From assembly GCA_964412395.1 (NCBI GenBank), contig CAYPOY010000086.1:1-17132 (forward strand): a stretch of 17,132 nt of DNA, given 5' to 3'. The stretch's first letter is position 1; every line of letters starts with the position of its first letter. The notes under the pieces were generated by a model that made no database searches, was not told where the DNA came from, and saw only the letters and a list, made by a program, of their open reading frames with translations. Shown in pieces: positions 1 through 6,812 of this stretch. The translations under genes and the position numbers were made by a program. The stretch comes from CAYPOY01 sp964412395. Lineage in GTDB: Bacteria; Chloroflexota; Anaerolineae; B4-G1.

Positions 1-761
1 GTGACCGTTGGGCGAAGGTCTCCGACCGAGCCCCCCAGGCTGCCGAGGGGGCAGGTGATGGTGCCGTCTGTCTCGTTGCAGGGGCCGCCCTGGCTGGGGG
101 TGGCCGAGCCAAAGGTGACGCTCACTGGCAGGGTGTCGGTCACGATGACGCCGGTGGCGTCCGAAGGCCCGTCGTTGGTGATGGTGAGGGTGTAGGTCAG
201 GGTGTTGCCGGCGACGACCGGGTCGGGGTCGTCGGTCTTGGTGACTGCCAGGTCGGCCTCGGCATTGACCGTGGTGGCCTCGTCGGTCGTGTTGTCCGAC
301 GGGTCGAGGTCAGTCACATGGGTGGCGGACACCTCGGCCGTGTTGGTGATCGTCCCCGTGGTCGGCGAGGCGACGGTGACGAATATGTTAACCGTTGCGG
401 TGGGGATGGCCAGGGTGCCAAGGGGGAAAAGGGTGCAGGTGACAGTGCCGCTTGATTCGTTGCAGTCGCCCGAGGTAGCCGTAGACGAGACGTAGGTCAC
501 GCCGGATGGCAGTGTGTCGGTTAAGATGACATTCCAGGCGAAATAGGGGCCGTTGTTGGTGACGGTGAGTATGTAGGTCAGGGACTCGCCAGCGATCACC
601 GGGTCTGGGTCGTCAGACTTGTACACTGCTAGATTGACCTGCTCTTGAAGCATCGGTCTGGCACTGGCTCCCTGGGATAACAGCAACAGGGTGCCTACTA
701 CACCAGTGAGTCCGATCAGAAGCGCGGCTAGAAGTTGACTGAAAATTCTCTTGTTGTCCAT
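1..761 (-). CDS. DUF11-repeat secreted surface protein (3' end outside window)
   Basis: The minus frame opens with ATG at 761-759 and runs without a stop to the window edge. The first ~35 residues are a signal peptide: MDNKR, then a hydrophobic stretch (LLAALLIGLTGVVGTLLLL), then SQGASA before a mature region. Two DUF11-type beta-sandwich repeats follow, each starting like NLAVYKSDDPDPVIAGESL or DLAVTKTDDPDPVVAGNTL and containing TYxLTVTNNGP, DTLPSGV and a C...C pair (CNESSGTVTC, CNETDGTITC). DUF11 proteins are extracellular, often long, and thought to form surface stalks or adhesins; no enzyme role is expected. It lies 164 nt after the FecR-like gene in the same direction. The start has only a weak AAGG-type ribosome site. 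At the left edge the coding sequence contains a copy of a 29-nt interspersed repeat. More DUF11 repeats probably lie beyond the edge (inference). Confidence 0.85.
   Translation of the reverse strand, partial: MDNKRIFSQLLAALLIGLTGVVGTLLLLSQGASARPMLQEQVNLAVYKSDDPDPVIAGESLTYILTVTNNGPYFAWNVILTDTLPSGVTYVSSTATSGDCNESSGTVTCTLFPLGTLAIPTATVNIFVTVASPTTGTITNTAEVSATHVTDLDPSDNTTDEATTVNAEADLAVTKTDDPDPVVAGNTLTYTLTITNDGPSDATGVIVTDTLPVSVTFGSATPSQGGPCNETDGTITCPLGSLGGSVGDLRPTV
6..33. repeat. Interspersed repeat copy 1 (inside the DUF11 gene)
   Basis: This stretch matches 2348-2376 over its whole length except for one missing C. Shared blocks are CGTTGGGCGAAGGTCTCC and GACCGAGCCC. The core contains GGTC-tccc-GACC in the fuller copy, a small stem-loop. 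Here it is translated as part of the DUF11 domain (roughly GGSVGDLRP), where the family usually has LAPGxxATV. Confidence 0.7.
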
Positions 762-925
762 TTTCTTTCGCCTTGTTTCGTTTTTATACACTTCACCTCA
801 TTCCCGCTATGTAGTAGGTCCCAGTGGGTGGCTATGAGCTTGAGAGTTCTTAACCTTGTACAAATGCGGGCTCTTTTGCCTGTTCGAGTTGAGTCGGACG
901 GGCTCTGGAGCGAGCGCCAGGAAGA

Positions 926-1996
926 TTACTGTAGACCAGGAGTTGACGTGGGCCGGGGCGACGCCGGCGTGGGCCGTGGTGTGTCTGGGGGTGGTGGCGG
1001 TGCCGATGTGTTCGTGGGAGGCGGTGGTGGCGGTGCCGGCGTGTTCGTGGGAGGCGGTGGTGGCGGTGCCGGCGTGTTCGTGGGAGGCGGTGGTTGTGTG
1101 TTCGCGGGAGGCGGTGGTGGCGGTGGTGGTGTGTCGGCCGGTAGCACCGGGGTGTGCGTGGGTGTTGGCACTATTCTCCTGCGCGTGGGCGTTGGTACCA
1201 CTCTTCTGGGCGTGAGTGTTGGGGTGGGGAGAGGGAATGACGTCGCGGTTGGCTCAAGCTCCCACGGGGTAGAACTCGGCGAAAGGGTTGGAGTAGGGGA
1301 AGGGACCACCGTACTGGCTATGCAGAACTCGGTGACCTCCGGCTCCTCCCCTGGCCTTACGTACATCTCCCGGCATGTGGGAAGTGTGAGTGTCTTTGTC
1401 TCCAGCGCGCAGGTCACTGCCCCCTCTTCGACCGCCAGGCGCGTTGTTTCGCCGTTAATCTCGACCCTGATCCTTGAAGGGACGCTCAAAAGCGTCACGG
1501 AGCAAGCAGGCATAATGAACTCGTATGAGGGCTCCTGCGCGACAAACAGAAGACTCCCGTCCTGCAATGTTATCTGCAAGCGGGGAAAGGTGTGCGGATT
1601 CTGTACATCCACCACGGCTTCAGAAGCCAGTTCGAGCGTGCTGCCATCGCCCAGGCAGAACAGGGCTCCTTCTAGTGCGTCTGCGATGATTTGGCACCTC
1701 TCCTCGATAGTGATACTTGCTTGGTCTTCCATCGTCGTTCGCTCGGAGGCGTCCGGCCATTGCAACTGCGCTTTTCCCGCGCACAGGTGCAGTTGTAGAT
1801 AGGGCGGTGTCCATTGCTCAGTCACTGTGGGAGAGCTTTGGCAGGCGATGATTGAGATCGAGAAAAGGATCACCAGCATAGCCAGCGACAAGTAGACCAC
1901 CCCTTGGTGAGCACCGAGTCTCCGGTTGAGCATCCTGAACCTCAGGCCTCCTGGCGTGTTCCCTGCGGGCACAGTCTCTGTCTCGGACATATCCAC
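926..1996 (-). CDS. Membrane-anchored FecR-like protein with proline-rich stalk
   Basis: 356 residues from GTG 1996 (an ATG at 1990 is an alternative). Residues 33-51 form a single hydrophobic segment ending IIAC, so the protein is either a type II membrane protein or a lipoprotein with a lipobox-like Cys52. Residues ~100-215 look like a FecR-type domain (GALFCLGDGSTLELASEA, LQDGSLLFVAQ, RLAVEEGAVTC, YVRPGEE), known in families that sit in the envelope and sense or bind surface polymers. Six or more cysteines lie in this part. From ~230 to the end the chain is low complexity: PTPT, then TNTPAPPPPPP units, typical of a wall-spanning stalk. The Pro-rich end is encoded by 33-nt DNA repeats. It follows the acyl carrier protein gene by 38 nt, so they are probably co-transcribed. 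The exact function is unknown; the FecR call is by pattern only. Confidence 0.7.
   Translation of the reverse strand: MDMSETETVPAGNTPGGLRFRMLNRRLGAHQGVVYLSLAMLVILFSISIIACQSSPTVTEQWTPPYLQLHLCAGKAQLQWPDASERTTMEDQASITIEERCQIIADALEGALFCLGDGSTLELASEAVVDVQNPHTFPRLQITLQDGSLLFVAQEPSYEFIMPACSVTLLSVPSRIRVEINGETTRLAVEEGAVTCALETKTLTLPTCREMYVRPGEEPEVTEFCIASTVVPSPTPTLSPSSTPWELEPTATSFPLPTPTLTPRRVVPTPTRRRIVPTPTHTPVLPADTPPPPPPPPANTQPPPPTNTPAPPPPPPTNTPAPPPPPPTNTSAPPPPPDTPRPTPASPRPTSTPGLQ
1008..1106. repeat. 33-nt tandem repeat encoding a proline stalk
   Basis: A 33-nt unit starting GTGTTCGTGGGAGGCGGTGG occurs at 1008-1040 and 1041-1073 as exact copies, and again from 1074 with drift after about 22 nt. On the minus strand each unit encodes TNTPAPPPPPP. 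The period is a multiple of three, so changes in copy number would keep the frame of the FecR-like gene. Confidence 0.8.
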
Positions 1997-2034
1997 AACC
2001 CGGGAGCCGGTAGCATGATTAGAGCCATTCCGCG

Positions 2035-2319
2035 CTATCCTACAGGAGGTCGTTCACCTGCATCGGGCACCGTTTCTCCCACCTTGAGCCGCACATAACG
2101 CGCCAACTGCTCCACTGAGTCCAAGTTCTCCGGCACAATCTCCTCGTCCTCCACCGCTATGCCGAAGGTCTCCTCGACGAACATCACCAGTTCCAGTACC
2201 CCCGTGGAGTCTACAATCCCCTCTTCCAGAAAGGAGGCATCGTCCTGCAACTGCCCGTTGTCGTCAGTAAAAAGAAAGTTCTCTAGAATGTAGGCTCGGA
2301 TCAAAGTTTCTATGGGCAT
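2035..2319 (-). CDS. Acyl carrier protein
   Basis: 94 residues. The start is taken at ATG 2319-2317 (MPIETLIRAYIL), with GGGGAG about 11 nt upstream. An upstream in-frame ATG would add 22 residues, but part of that extension is translated from an interspersed repeat, so it is rejected. The sequence has the four-helix carrier layout, with the phosphopantetheine serine at Ser38 in EEGIVDSTGVLELV (DST instead of the common DSL/DSM) and the helix III region FGIAVEDEEIVPENLDS. Carrier proteins hold acyl or aminoacyl groups as thioesters. A stand-alone ACP next to envelope genes rather than fab genes suggests a dedicated role, for example handing an acyl or amino-acyl group to a glycan or surface lipid (inference). 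It is the first gene of the minus-strand unit driven by the promoter at 2455-2483. Confidence 0.88.
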   Translation of the reverse strand: MPIETLIRAYILENFLFTDDNGQLQDDASFLEEGIVDSTGVLELVMFVEETFGIAVEDEEIVPENLDSVEQLARYVRLKVGETVPDAGERPPVG

Positions 2320-2347
2320 ATCTACATAGGCTCCCCTGTTCTCCCGA

Positions 2348-2376
2348 CGTTGGGCGAAGGTCTCCCGACCGAGCCC
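2348..2376. repeat. Interspersed repeat copy 2 (leader of the ACP gene)
   Basis: 29 nt, CGTTGGGCGAAGGTCTCC followed by CGACCGAGCCC, nearly identical to 6-33. The 15-nt core AAGGTCTCCCGACCG also occurs exactly at 6101-6115. Here it lies in the 5' leader of the ACP gene. All copies have the same orientation. Confidence 0.7.
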
Positions 2377-2454
2377 TTCTCCCATTATTCTACGGGCTGG
2401 GGGTTGGTTTATAGTGACGAGAATCCTAGAAAAAGGCTAGGGATAACAGAGAAT

Positions 2455-2483
2455 ATTGTACTCCTGCTCGCATCTCTAGTCAA
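2455..2483 (-). promoter_or_regulatory. Sigma-70 type promoter for the ACP/FecR-like unit
   Basis: On the minus strand TTGACT (2483-2478) and TACAAT (2460-2455) are separated by exactly 17 nt; each hexamer is one base off consensus. Transcription would start near 2448, giving a ~130-nt leader before the ACP start. The CCTAG/CTAGG inverted repeat at 2425-2441 lies just downstream and could be an operator (inference). Confidence 0.75.
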
Positions 2484-2600
2484 TTTTCAAGAACTTTGTT
2501 ACCGGACTCTAACGATAGTCCCTTACAATGATAACCAGCGGTCAAAAGCTCTATGGTTGATCCTACCGTGGGTTTTCGATTACACGGGAAGGGTTTCCTG

Positions 2601-2630
2601 CGTAGGGGCACGGCTCGTCTGTGCCCTACG
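2601..2630. repeat. Palindromic element upstream of the transferase gene
   Basis: CGTAGGGGCAC (2601-2611) and GTGCCCTACG (2621-2630) are inverted copies with one bulged base, separated by a 9-nt loop. Palindromes of the GTAGGGGCAC type are common scattered repeats in some bacterial genomes. There is no T-tract, so it is not an obvious terminator. It lies in the leader of the transferase gene. Confidence 0.55.
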
Positions 2631-2675
2631 GGAGAGTCGGGAATCTGTGATTAGGAACTTTGAAGGAACTTGACG

Positions 2676-4176
2676 ATGACAATTGGGATCGGTCAACAGC
2701 GATTCTTTTCGGCAGCGGTGGGGGTACCGCCCTTCTCGACTGTGCGCAGGCGGCCCTGGGCCAGGCGGCGCTTCTCCACCCGCTGGGCAGTGATACCGTT
2801 GTTCCTGTTGGACGCAGTGTGCATTGTCTTCAGTATGGCAGCGGCCTACCTACTGCGTTTCCAACTGCTGGAGTACTATGCTTCCTTATCGGAAGTTTTC
2901 TACGTCCATCTTGCCTGGATTGCCATTCCGATGTGGCTGCTCATCTTTGCTTTCTATCGGCTGTACCACCCGGATTACCTTTTCGGCGGCATGCGGGAAT
3001 ATGTCAATGTGGTCAACGCCTGTACCACTGGCCTGGTTGGATTGATCCTCTATAGTTTCATGAGTCGGCGCTTTGGGTACGACATCTCCCGGGGGTGGCT
3101 GGCGATGGTTTGGTTCTTATCCGTCGCCAGCGTGTCTTTGACCCGGTTCGGTTACCGGCGATTGGTCTACTACCTGCGGAGGCAGGGCCTGTTCGTTCGG
3201 CGGGCGCTGGTGGTGGGTGCCAATGAGGAGGGACGGGCGGTAGTGGCCCAGTTGCGCGCCTCACCGACCGCGGGGGTGGAGGTGGTAGGCTTTGTGGAAC
3301 CGGCGCTGTATCGAGGGGTGCGGGTGGAAGGGCTGCCTGTGCTGAGCGGCCTCAACAGGCTGGACAGCCTCATTCGGAGCCTGGAGGTGGAGGAACTCAT
3401 TGTCATTCCCACCGCCCTGCGACGGGAGGAACTGCTGGATATTTACCGGGACTGGGGGACGGACAGAAGGGTGCGCATTTGCCTCTCCTCCGGTCTATAC
3501 GAACTCTTCACCACCGGCGCCCAGGTGAGAGAGGTTGGTTTCGTTCCCATGGTGAGCCTCAACCGGACTCGCATCACTGGGATGGATGCGCTGATGAAGA
3601 CGGCGCTGGACTACGTGGGGGCGCTGGTGGGCGTCGTTCTGTTGGCTCCTGTGTTCCTGATTATTGCCCTCCTGACCTGGTGGGACTCGCCGGGGCCGAT
3701 CATCTACCGCCGACGGGTGGTGGGATTATACGGGCGGAGGTTCGATGCCTACAAGTTCCGCACCATGATCACTGACGCCGATGCCTATTTGAAGGCGCAC
3801 CCAGAGTTGGAGGAGGAGTGGGATCGGACCGGGAAGATCCAGGATGACCCCCGGGTCACTCGGGTAGGGCGGTTCCTGCGCCGCTATAGCCTGGACGAAC
3901 TGCCGCAACTGTTGAACGTGCTGATGTGGGAGATGAGCCTTGTCGGGCCGCGGATGATCACCCCGCCGGAACTGAGACACTTCGGCCGCTGGCAGCACAA
4001 CCTGTTGACGGTCAAGCCAGGGCTGACTGGCCTGTGGCAGGTCAGTGGGCGTGCTGACCTCTCTTACGAGGACCGGGTCCGGCTGGACATGCAGTACATC
4101 CGCAACTACACCATCTGGACAGATCTGAAGTTGGTGTTCAACACTGTCTGGGCGGTATTCATAGGGCGGGGGGCTT
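2676..4176 (+). CDS. Polyprenyl-phosphate hexose-1-phosphate transferase, WbaP/EpsE type (3' end in gap)
   Basis: 500 residues are visible, from ATG 2676 with AAGGA 8 nt upstream; a TTG at 2670 is too close to that site. Hydrophobic segments lie at ~38-60, 77-95, 113-129 and 142-157, then a CoA-binding-like/Rossmann domain (RRALVVGANEEGRAVVAQL, ~176-194), a further membrane segment (~308-334) and the bacterial sugar transferase domain: FDAYKFRTM (356-364), DDPRVTRVGRFLRRYSLDEL (390-409), SLVGPRM (421-427), VKPGLTGLWQVSGR (446-459). The family moves a hexose-1-phosphate from a UDP-sugar to undecaprenyl phosphate at the inner face of the membrane, the first step of glycan assembly. The family usually ends near GRGAY, so only one or two codons and the stop are hidden by the Ns. 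It heads the glycan cluster. Confidence 0.9.
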
Positions 4177-4186
4177 NNNNNNNNNN
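4177..4186. other. Scaffold gap (10 Ns)
   Basis: Ten consecutive Ns follow a G-rich run at the end of the transferase gene. The true gap length is unknown. The transferase stop codon and any intergenic sequence before hddA are missing. Reading through the Ns joins the two genes in one frame, which is an artefact. Confidence 0.97.
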
Positions 4187-4226
4187 GAGACGAGTTTCTT
4201 GCAATGACTGCGAGGAGGGTGTGGAA

Positions 4227-5303
4227 ATGGTCCTGATCGCAAGAGCGCCGGTGCGCATCAGTTTTGGAGGGGGTGGAACTGACCTGCCGGCTTACTATGA
4301 GCGGTACGGTGGCTTAGTGGTCAGCGTGACCATCAGTCACTACGTCTATACTATCCTCACCCCTGGCTGGCCGAACGGGGTGCAGATCATCTCCGCTGAC
4401 TACCGGGCCCTCTGCCAGCGGCCTACCTGCGAGGACCTGATTTGGGACGGCGACCTGCGCCTGCCCAAGGCCATCACCTACTATTTCAACCTCCGCGACG
4501 GACTGACCATCTTCCTGGCCTCCCAGGTCCCTCCTGGCACCGGGCTAGGCTCCTCCGGCAGTGTGGCGGTCTCGATGATCAAAGCCCTTGCCTTCTGGTG
4601 CGGCCTGGACCTGGGGGCAGCGGAGGTGGCAGAGCTGGCCTGCTACATTGAGATTGAGAAGTTGGGCATGCCTGTCGGCAAGCAGGATCAGTACGCGGCG
4701 GCCTTCGGCGGCCTCAATTGCATCACCTTCTCCCGAGACGGCGTGGCCGTTGAATCGCTGCGGGTGTCCTCTGGGACGCGCGAGGCTCTGGAGAAGGGGC
4801 TGATGCTCTTCTTCACCGGCACCTCGCGCCAGTCTTCCACCATCCTCCGGCGCCAGAAGCAGGCTAGCCAGCAGGGGGACCGGGAGACGGTCCGCAGGCT
4901 GGAGGCAATCAAGGAATTGGGGCTGGAGATTCGCACCGCGCTGGAGCGGGGGGACCTGGAGTCGTTCGGCGAGCTGCTCCATCGCTCCTGGATGGAGAAG
5001 CGCCGGTTAACGGAGGGGATCACCAATCCATTTCTGGATCAATGCTACCAGGCGGCGCGGGAGAGCGGGGCGATGGGAGGAAAGGTGACCGGGGCTGGCG
5101 GCGGTGGCTTCTTGATGCTCTACTGTCCTGAAGACCAGCAAGAGGCCGTCACGGAGGCGCTGACGGAACTGGGACTGCAGCGCCGGCTCTTCATGCTGGA
5201 GAGTGAGGGGGTGCAGGTGATGCAGGTGGTACCCTGGGCGCGACCAGACGTGCCACATCACATTCCCCTTGTCATGGAAGGGGTTCGGGTAGGGGCTGGA
5301 TAG
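4227..5303 (+). CDS. hddA: D-glycero-D-manno-heptose 7-phosphate kinase (GHMP family)
   Basis: 358 residues from ATG 4227, with GAGGAGG (4212-4218) 8 nt upstream. GHMP kinase motifs are complete: RAPVRISFGGGGTDLPAYY near the N-terminus, the ATP loop PPGTGLGSSGS (102-112) and the C-terminal KVTGAGGGGFLMLY (286-299). The opening RAPxRISFGGGGTDLP and the length are typical of HddA-type sugar kinases, which phosphorylate C1 of heptose-7-phosphate to the 1,7-bisphosphate. The downstream genes encode the steps before (GmhA) and after (GmhB), which supports the substrate call. A fucokinase-like or other sugar-1-kinase role is the main alternative. The gene begins 40 nt after the scaffold gap, so its promoter context is not visible. 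Confidence 0.85.
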   Translation: MVLIARAPVRISFGGGGTDLPAYYERYGGLVVSVTISHYVYTILTPGWPNGVQIISADYRALCQRPTCEDLIWDGDLRLPKAITYYFNLRDGLTIFLASQVPPGTGLGSSGSVAVSMIKALAFWCGLDLGAAEVAELACYIEIEKLGMPVGKQDQYAAAFGGLNCITFSRDGVAVESLRVSSGTREALEKGLMLFFTGTSRQSSTILRRQKQASQQGDRETVRRLEAIKELGLEIRTALERGDLESFGELLHRSWMEKRRLTEGITNPFLDQCYQAARESGAMGGKVTGAGGGGFLMLYCPEDQQEAVTEALTELGLQRRLFMLESEGVQVMQVVPWARPDVPHHIPLVMEGVRVGAG

Positions 5304-5347
5304 TTTCTTGCCGCATCCTGTGGCGAGTTTGGTTGAAGGAGGAAAAA

Positions 5348-6031
5348 TTGGAAAGTATCTGGCAGTATCTAGAGCAGGTGCGACACACGTTGGCCGCGCT
5401 CCCGCTGGAGTGCATTCAGGATGTAGTAGACGTACTTCTGAGTGCCAACTATGTGGGCAGCACGGTCTTCACTCTTGGCAATGGTGGAAGCGCAGCCACA
5501 GCATCTCACTTTGCGTGTGATCTGGCGAAAGGGACCATTGCCCCGGGTCGCCCGCGCTTCCGGGCGGTGGCCCTGACGGACAACGTGCCACTGATAACGG
5601 CCTGGAGCAACGACGTCGCCTACGAGGACGTTTTTGCCGAGCAGTTGAGCGGCCTTATAGGACGGGGAGACGTGGTGGTCGCTTTCAGCGGCAGCGGCAA
5701 CTCACCCAACGTCCTGCGGGCGATGGAACTGGCCCGCCGCATGGGTGGGATCACCATTGGCTTTTCCGGCTTCGCCGGCGGGCGGCTGAGCGCACTGGTG
5801 GACGTGCCGGTCGTGGTGCCGAATGACTGTATGGAGCAAATCGAGGACGTGCACGTCACCCTGTGTCACCTGATCTCCACGGTGCTCCGCGAGCGGTTGC
5901 AGAGGATTGAGCCACCGGTTTCGCTGATGCTGGACACTGCCCCCCCCTTTCATCCCCCCCGCGCGGGGGGGACAGAGGGGGGAACCGCAACTTGTCCTGG
6001 CGCCTCCCTTGTTTGCGGCGCGGGAGGGTGA
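5348..6031 (+). CDS. gmhA: Sedoheptulose-7-phosphate isomerase
   Basis: 227 residues from TTG 5348, chosen because AAGGAGG (5336-5342) lies 5 nt upstream; an earlier TTG at 5333 has no ribosome site. SIS-domain motifs: LGNGGSAATASHFACDLAKG (43-62), FSGSGNSPNVL (113-123) and MEQIEDVHVTLCHL (162-175). The His and Gln positions of the GmhA metal site appear kept (His54, Gln164); the second acidic ligand is Asp58 rather than the usual Glu. The enzyme converts sedoheptulose-7-phosphate to D-glycero-D-manno-heptose-7-phosphate, feeding the kinase upstream. The family normally ends near LRERLQR (~186). The last ~40 residues, including PPFHPPRAGGTEGG, come from a GC-rich palindrome (5940-5982) and following non-conserved sequence, so the tail looks acquired. 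Confidence 0.88.
   Translation: MESIWQYLEQVRHTLAALPLECIQDVVDVLLSANYVGSTVFTLGNGGSAATASHFACDLAKGTIAPGRPRFRAVALTDNVPLITAWSNDVAYEDVFAEQLSGLIGRGDVVVAFSGSGNSPNVLRAMELARRMGGITIGFSGFAGGRLSALVDVPVVVPNDCMEQIEDVHVTLCHLISTVLRERLQRIEPPVSLMLDTAPPFHPPRAGGTEGGTATCPGASLVCGAGG
5940..5982. repeat. GC-rich palindromic element, copy E1 (3' end of gmhA)
   Basis: A run of 8 C, TTTCAT, 7 C, GCGC, 7 G, ACAGA and 6 G. The inner arms (7 C / 7 G around GCGC) form a perfect hairpin. Its reverse complement closely matches E2 at 6688-6731, because TTTCAT/ACAGA swap sides. It is translated inside gmhA as PPFHPPRAGGTEGG. Confidence 0.75.
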
Positions 6032-6100
6032 AGGCCGTCGGTGATCCTGGATGTGCGCTGGATGCGCCTGTAACGAGAGCTTTCGATTTCCCCATTCGGC

Positions 6101-6115
6101 AAGGTCTCCCGACCG
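6101..6115. repeat. Interspersed repeat copy 3 (core only)
   Basis: AAGGTCTCCCGACCG is an exact 15-nt match to the core of the repeat at 2348-2376 and has the same orientation. It lies in the 112-nt gap between gmhA and gmhB, 28 nt before the gmhB start. The flanks resemble the other copies only weakly. Confidence 0.5.
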
Positions 6116-6143
6116 CCGCCGCGAGATATCGTTGAGGTCACAT

Positions 6144-6812
6144 ATGCGTCGAGCTGTCTTCATTGACCGCGACGGAGTGATCTGTCGCAACCGGAATGAT
6201 CACGTTAAGAGTTGGGACGAGTTTGTCTTTCTCCCTGGTGCACTGGAAGCCCTGGCCTGGCTGGCTCGCCTGGACCTGTACATTATCGTCATCACCAACC
6301 AGGCGATCATCAACCGGCACATAGTTCCCGTTGAGGTAGTAGAGGACGTCCACGCCCGCATGGTGCGGGCCGTTGAGGCAGCAGGGGGCCGGATAGACCG
6401 GGTGATGTATTGCCCCCATCGGCCTGACGAGCATTGTCCCTGCCGTAAGCCACAGCCCGGGCTGCTGCTGATGGCGGCGGAGGAACTGGGCTTAGACCTA
6501 TCCAGATCGCATCTTATCGGGGATGCGGAAACGGATATGCAGGCTGGCCGGGCAGCGGGATGCCGTCGCTATCTGGTGCTCACCGGCCGGGGCTGGCAGC
6601 AGTTGATCCGCTGCTGGCTTCACGGCGAGCGGGGCTTCACGGTAGTGTGGGACCTGGGAGCGGCAGTGAACGCCATCCTGCGCTGTGCCCCCTCTCTGTC
6701 CCCCCCGCGCGGGGGGGATGAAAGGGGGGGGCGGCGCTTTCTGAACCCCATTTGTATTGGTGTTCTCCCCTCCGCTTCGGGGGGGCCGGGGGGGGTAGGA
6801 GGGGGGCGGTGA
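6144..6812 (+). CDS. gmhB: D-glycero-D-manno-heptose 1,7-bisphosphate 7-phosphatase (HAD family)
   Basis: 222 residues from ATG 6144 with GAGG 7 nt upstream. An upstream ATG at 6051 would add 31 residues lacking family features. HAD motifs: the nucleophile pair in FIDRDGV (Asp8, Asp10), TNQ (51-53), Lys102 and GDAETDMQAG (126-135). A zinc loop typical of GmhB/HisB-type phosphatases is present: CPHRPDEHCPCRKP (Cys90, His92, Cys98, Cys100). The enzyme removes the C7 phosphate from heptose-1,7-bisphosphate. The domain ends near residue 180. The last ~40 residues (SPPRGGDERGG, then a Gly-rich end) come from two GC-rich palindromes, E2 and E3. The stop TGA shares GTGA with the next gene's start. 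Confidence 0.9.
   Translation: MRRAVFIDRDGVICRNRNDHVKSWDEFVFLPGALEALAWLARLDLYIIVITNQAIINRHIVPVEVVEDVHARMVRAVEAAGGRIDRVMYCPHRPDEHCPCRKPQPGLLLMAAEELGLDLSRSHLIGDAETDMQAGRAAGCRRYLVLTGRGWQQLIRCWLHGERGFTVVWDLGAAVNAILRCAPSLSPPRGGDERGGRRFLNPICIGVLPSASGGPGGVGGGR
6688..6731. repeat. GC-rich palindromic element, copy E2 (3' end of gmhB)
   Basis: C-run, TCTCTGT, C-run, GCGC, G-run, ATGAAA, G-run. It is E1 in the opposite orientation with two extra bases. Translated as PSLSPPRGGDERGG at the GmhB C-terminus. E1 and E2 thus flank gmhB as inverted repeats about 750 nt apart. Confidence 0.75.
6765..6806. repeat. G-rich element E3 at the gmhB / acetyltransferase junction
   Basis: CCCCTCC (6767-6773) is the exact inverse of GGAGGGG (6798-6804), which is also the ribosome site of the next gene. 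Between them lie runs of 7 G and 9 G. The stretch can form either a ribosome-site-hiding hairpin or, with its G runs, a G-quadruplex on the plus strand (inference). Confidence 0.6.

Larger units (their letters stand above)
2320..2675. other. Divergent intergenic region between ACP and glycan cluster
   Basis: 356 nt with no convincing gene on either strand. It is more AT-rich than its surroundings. It holds repeat copy 2 (2348-2376), a short CCTAG...CTAGG inverted repeat (2425-2441), a strong minus-strand promoter (2455-2483) and a longer hairpin (2601-2630). No clear plus-strand promoter for the transferase gene at 2676 was recognised. Confidence 0.7.

Noticed and set aside
926..1140. Repeat cluster considered as a CRISPR array
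   Set aside because: The 33-nt units are directly adjacent without unique spacers and encode a proline stalk in frame.
735..1802. Long plus-strand open frame rich in Gly/Val
   Set aside because: It is the antisense of the FecR-like gene; its Gly/Val repeats mirror the Pro-coding repeats, and it has no family features or ribosome site.
2320..2385. Longer ACP start at 2385
   Set aside because: The added 22 residues include translated interspersed repeat and the family begins at MPIETLIRAYI.
2484..2669. Plus-strand promoter for the transferase gene
   Set aside because: TTGATC and similar hexamers occur, but no pair has both acceptable sequence and spacing; left unassigned.
2670..5303. Single fused sugar transferase-kinase protein
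   Set aside because: The frame passes through 10 Ns; the kinase has its own strong ribosome site and the transferase ends where its family ends.
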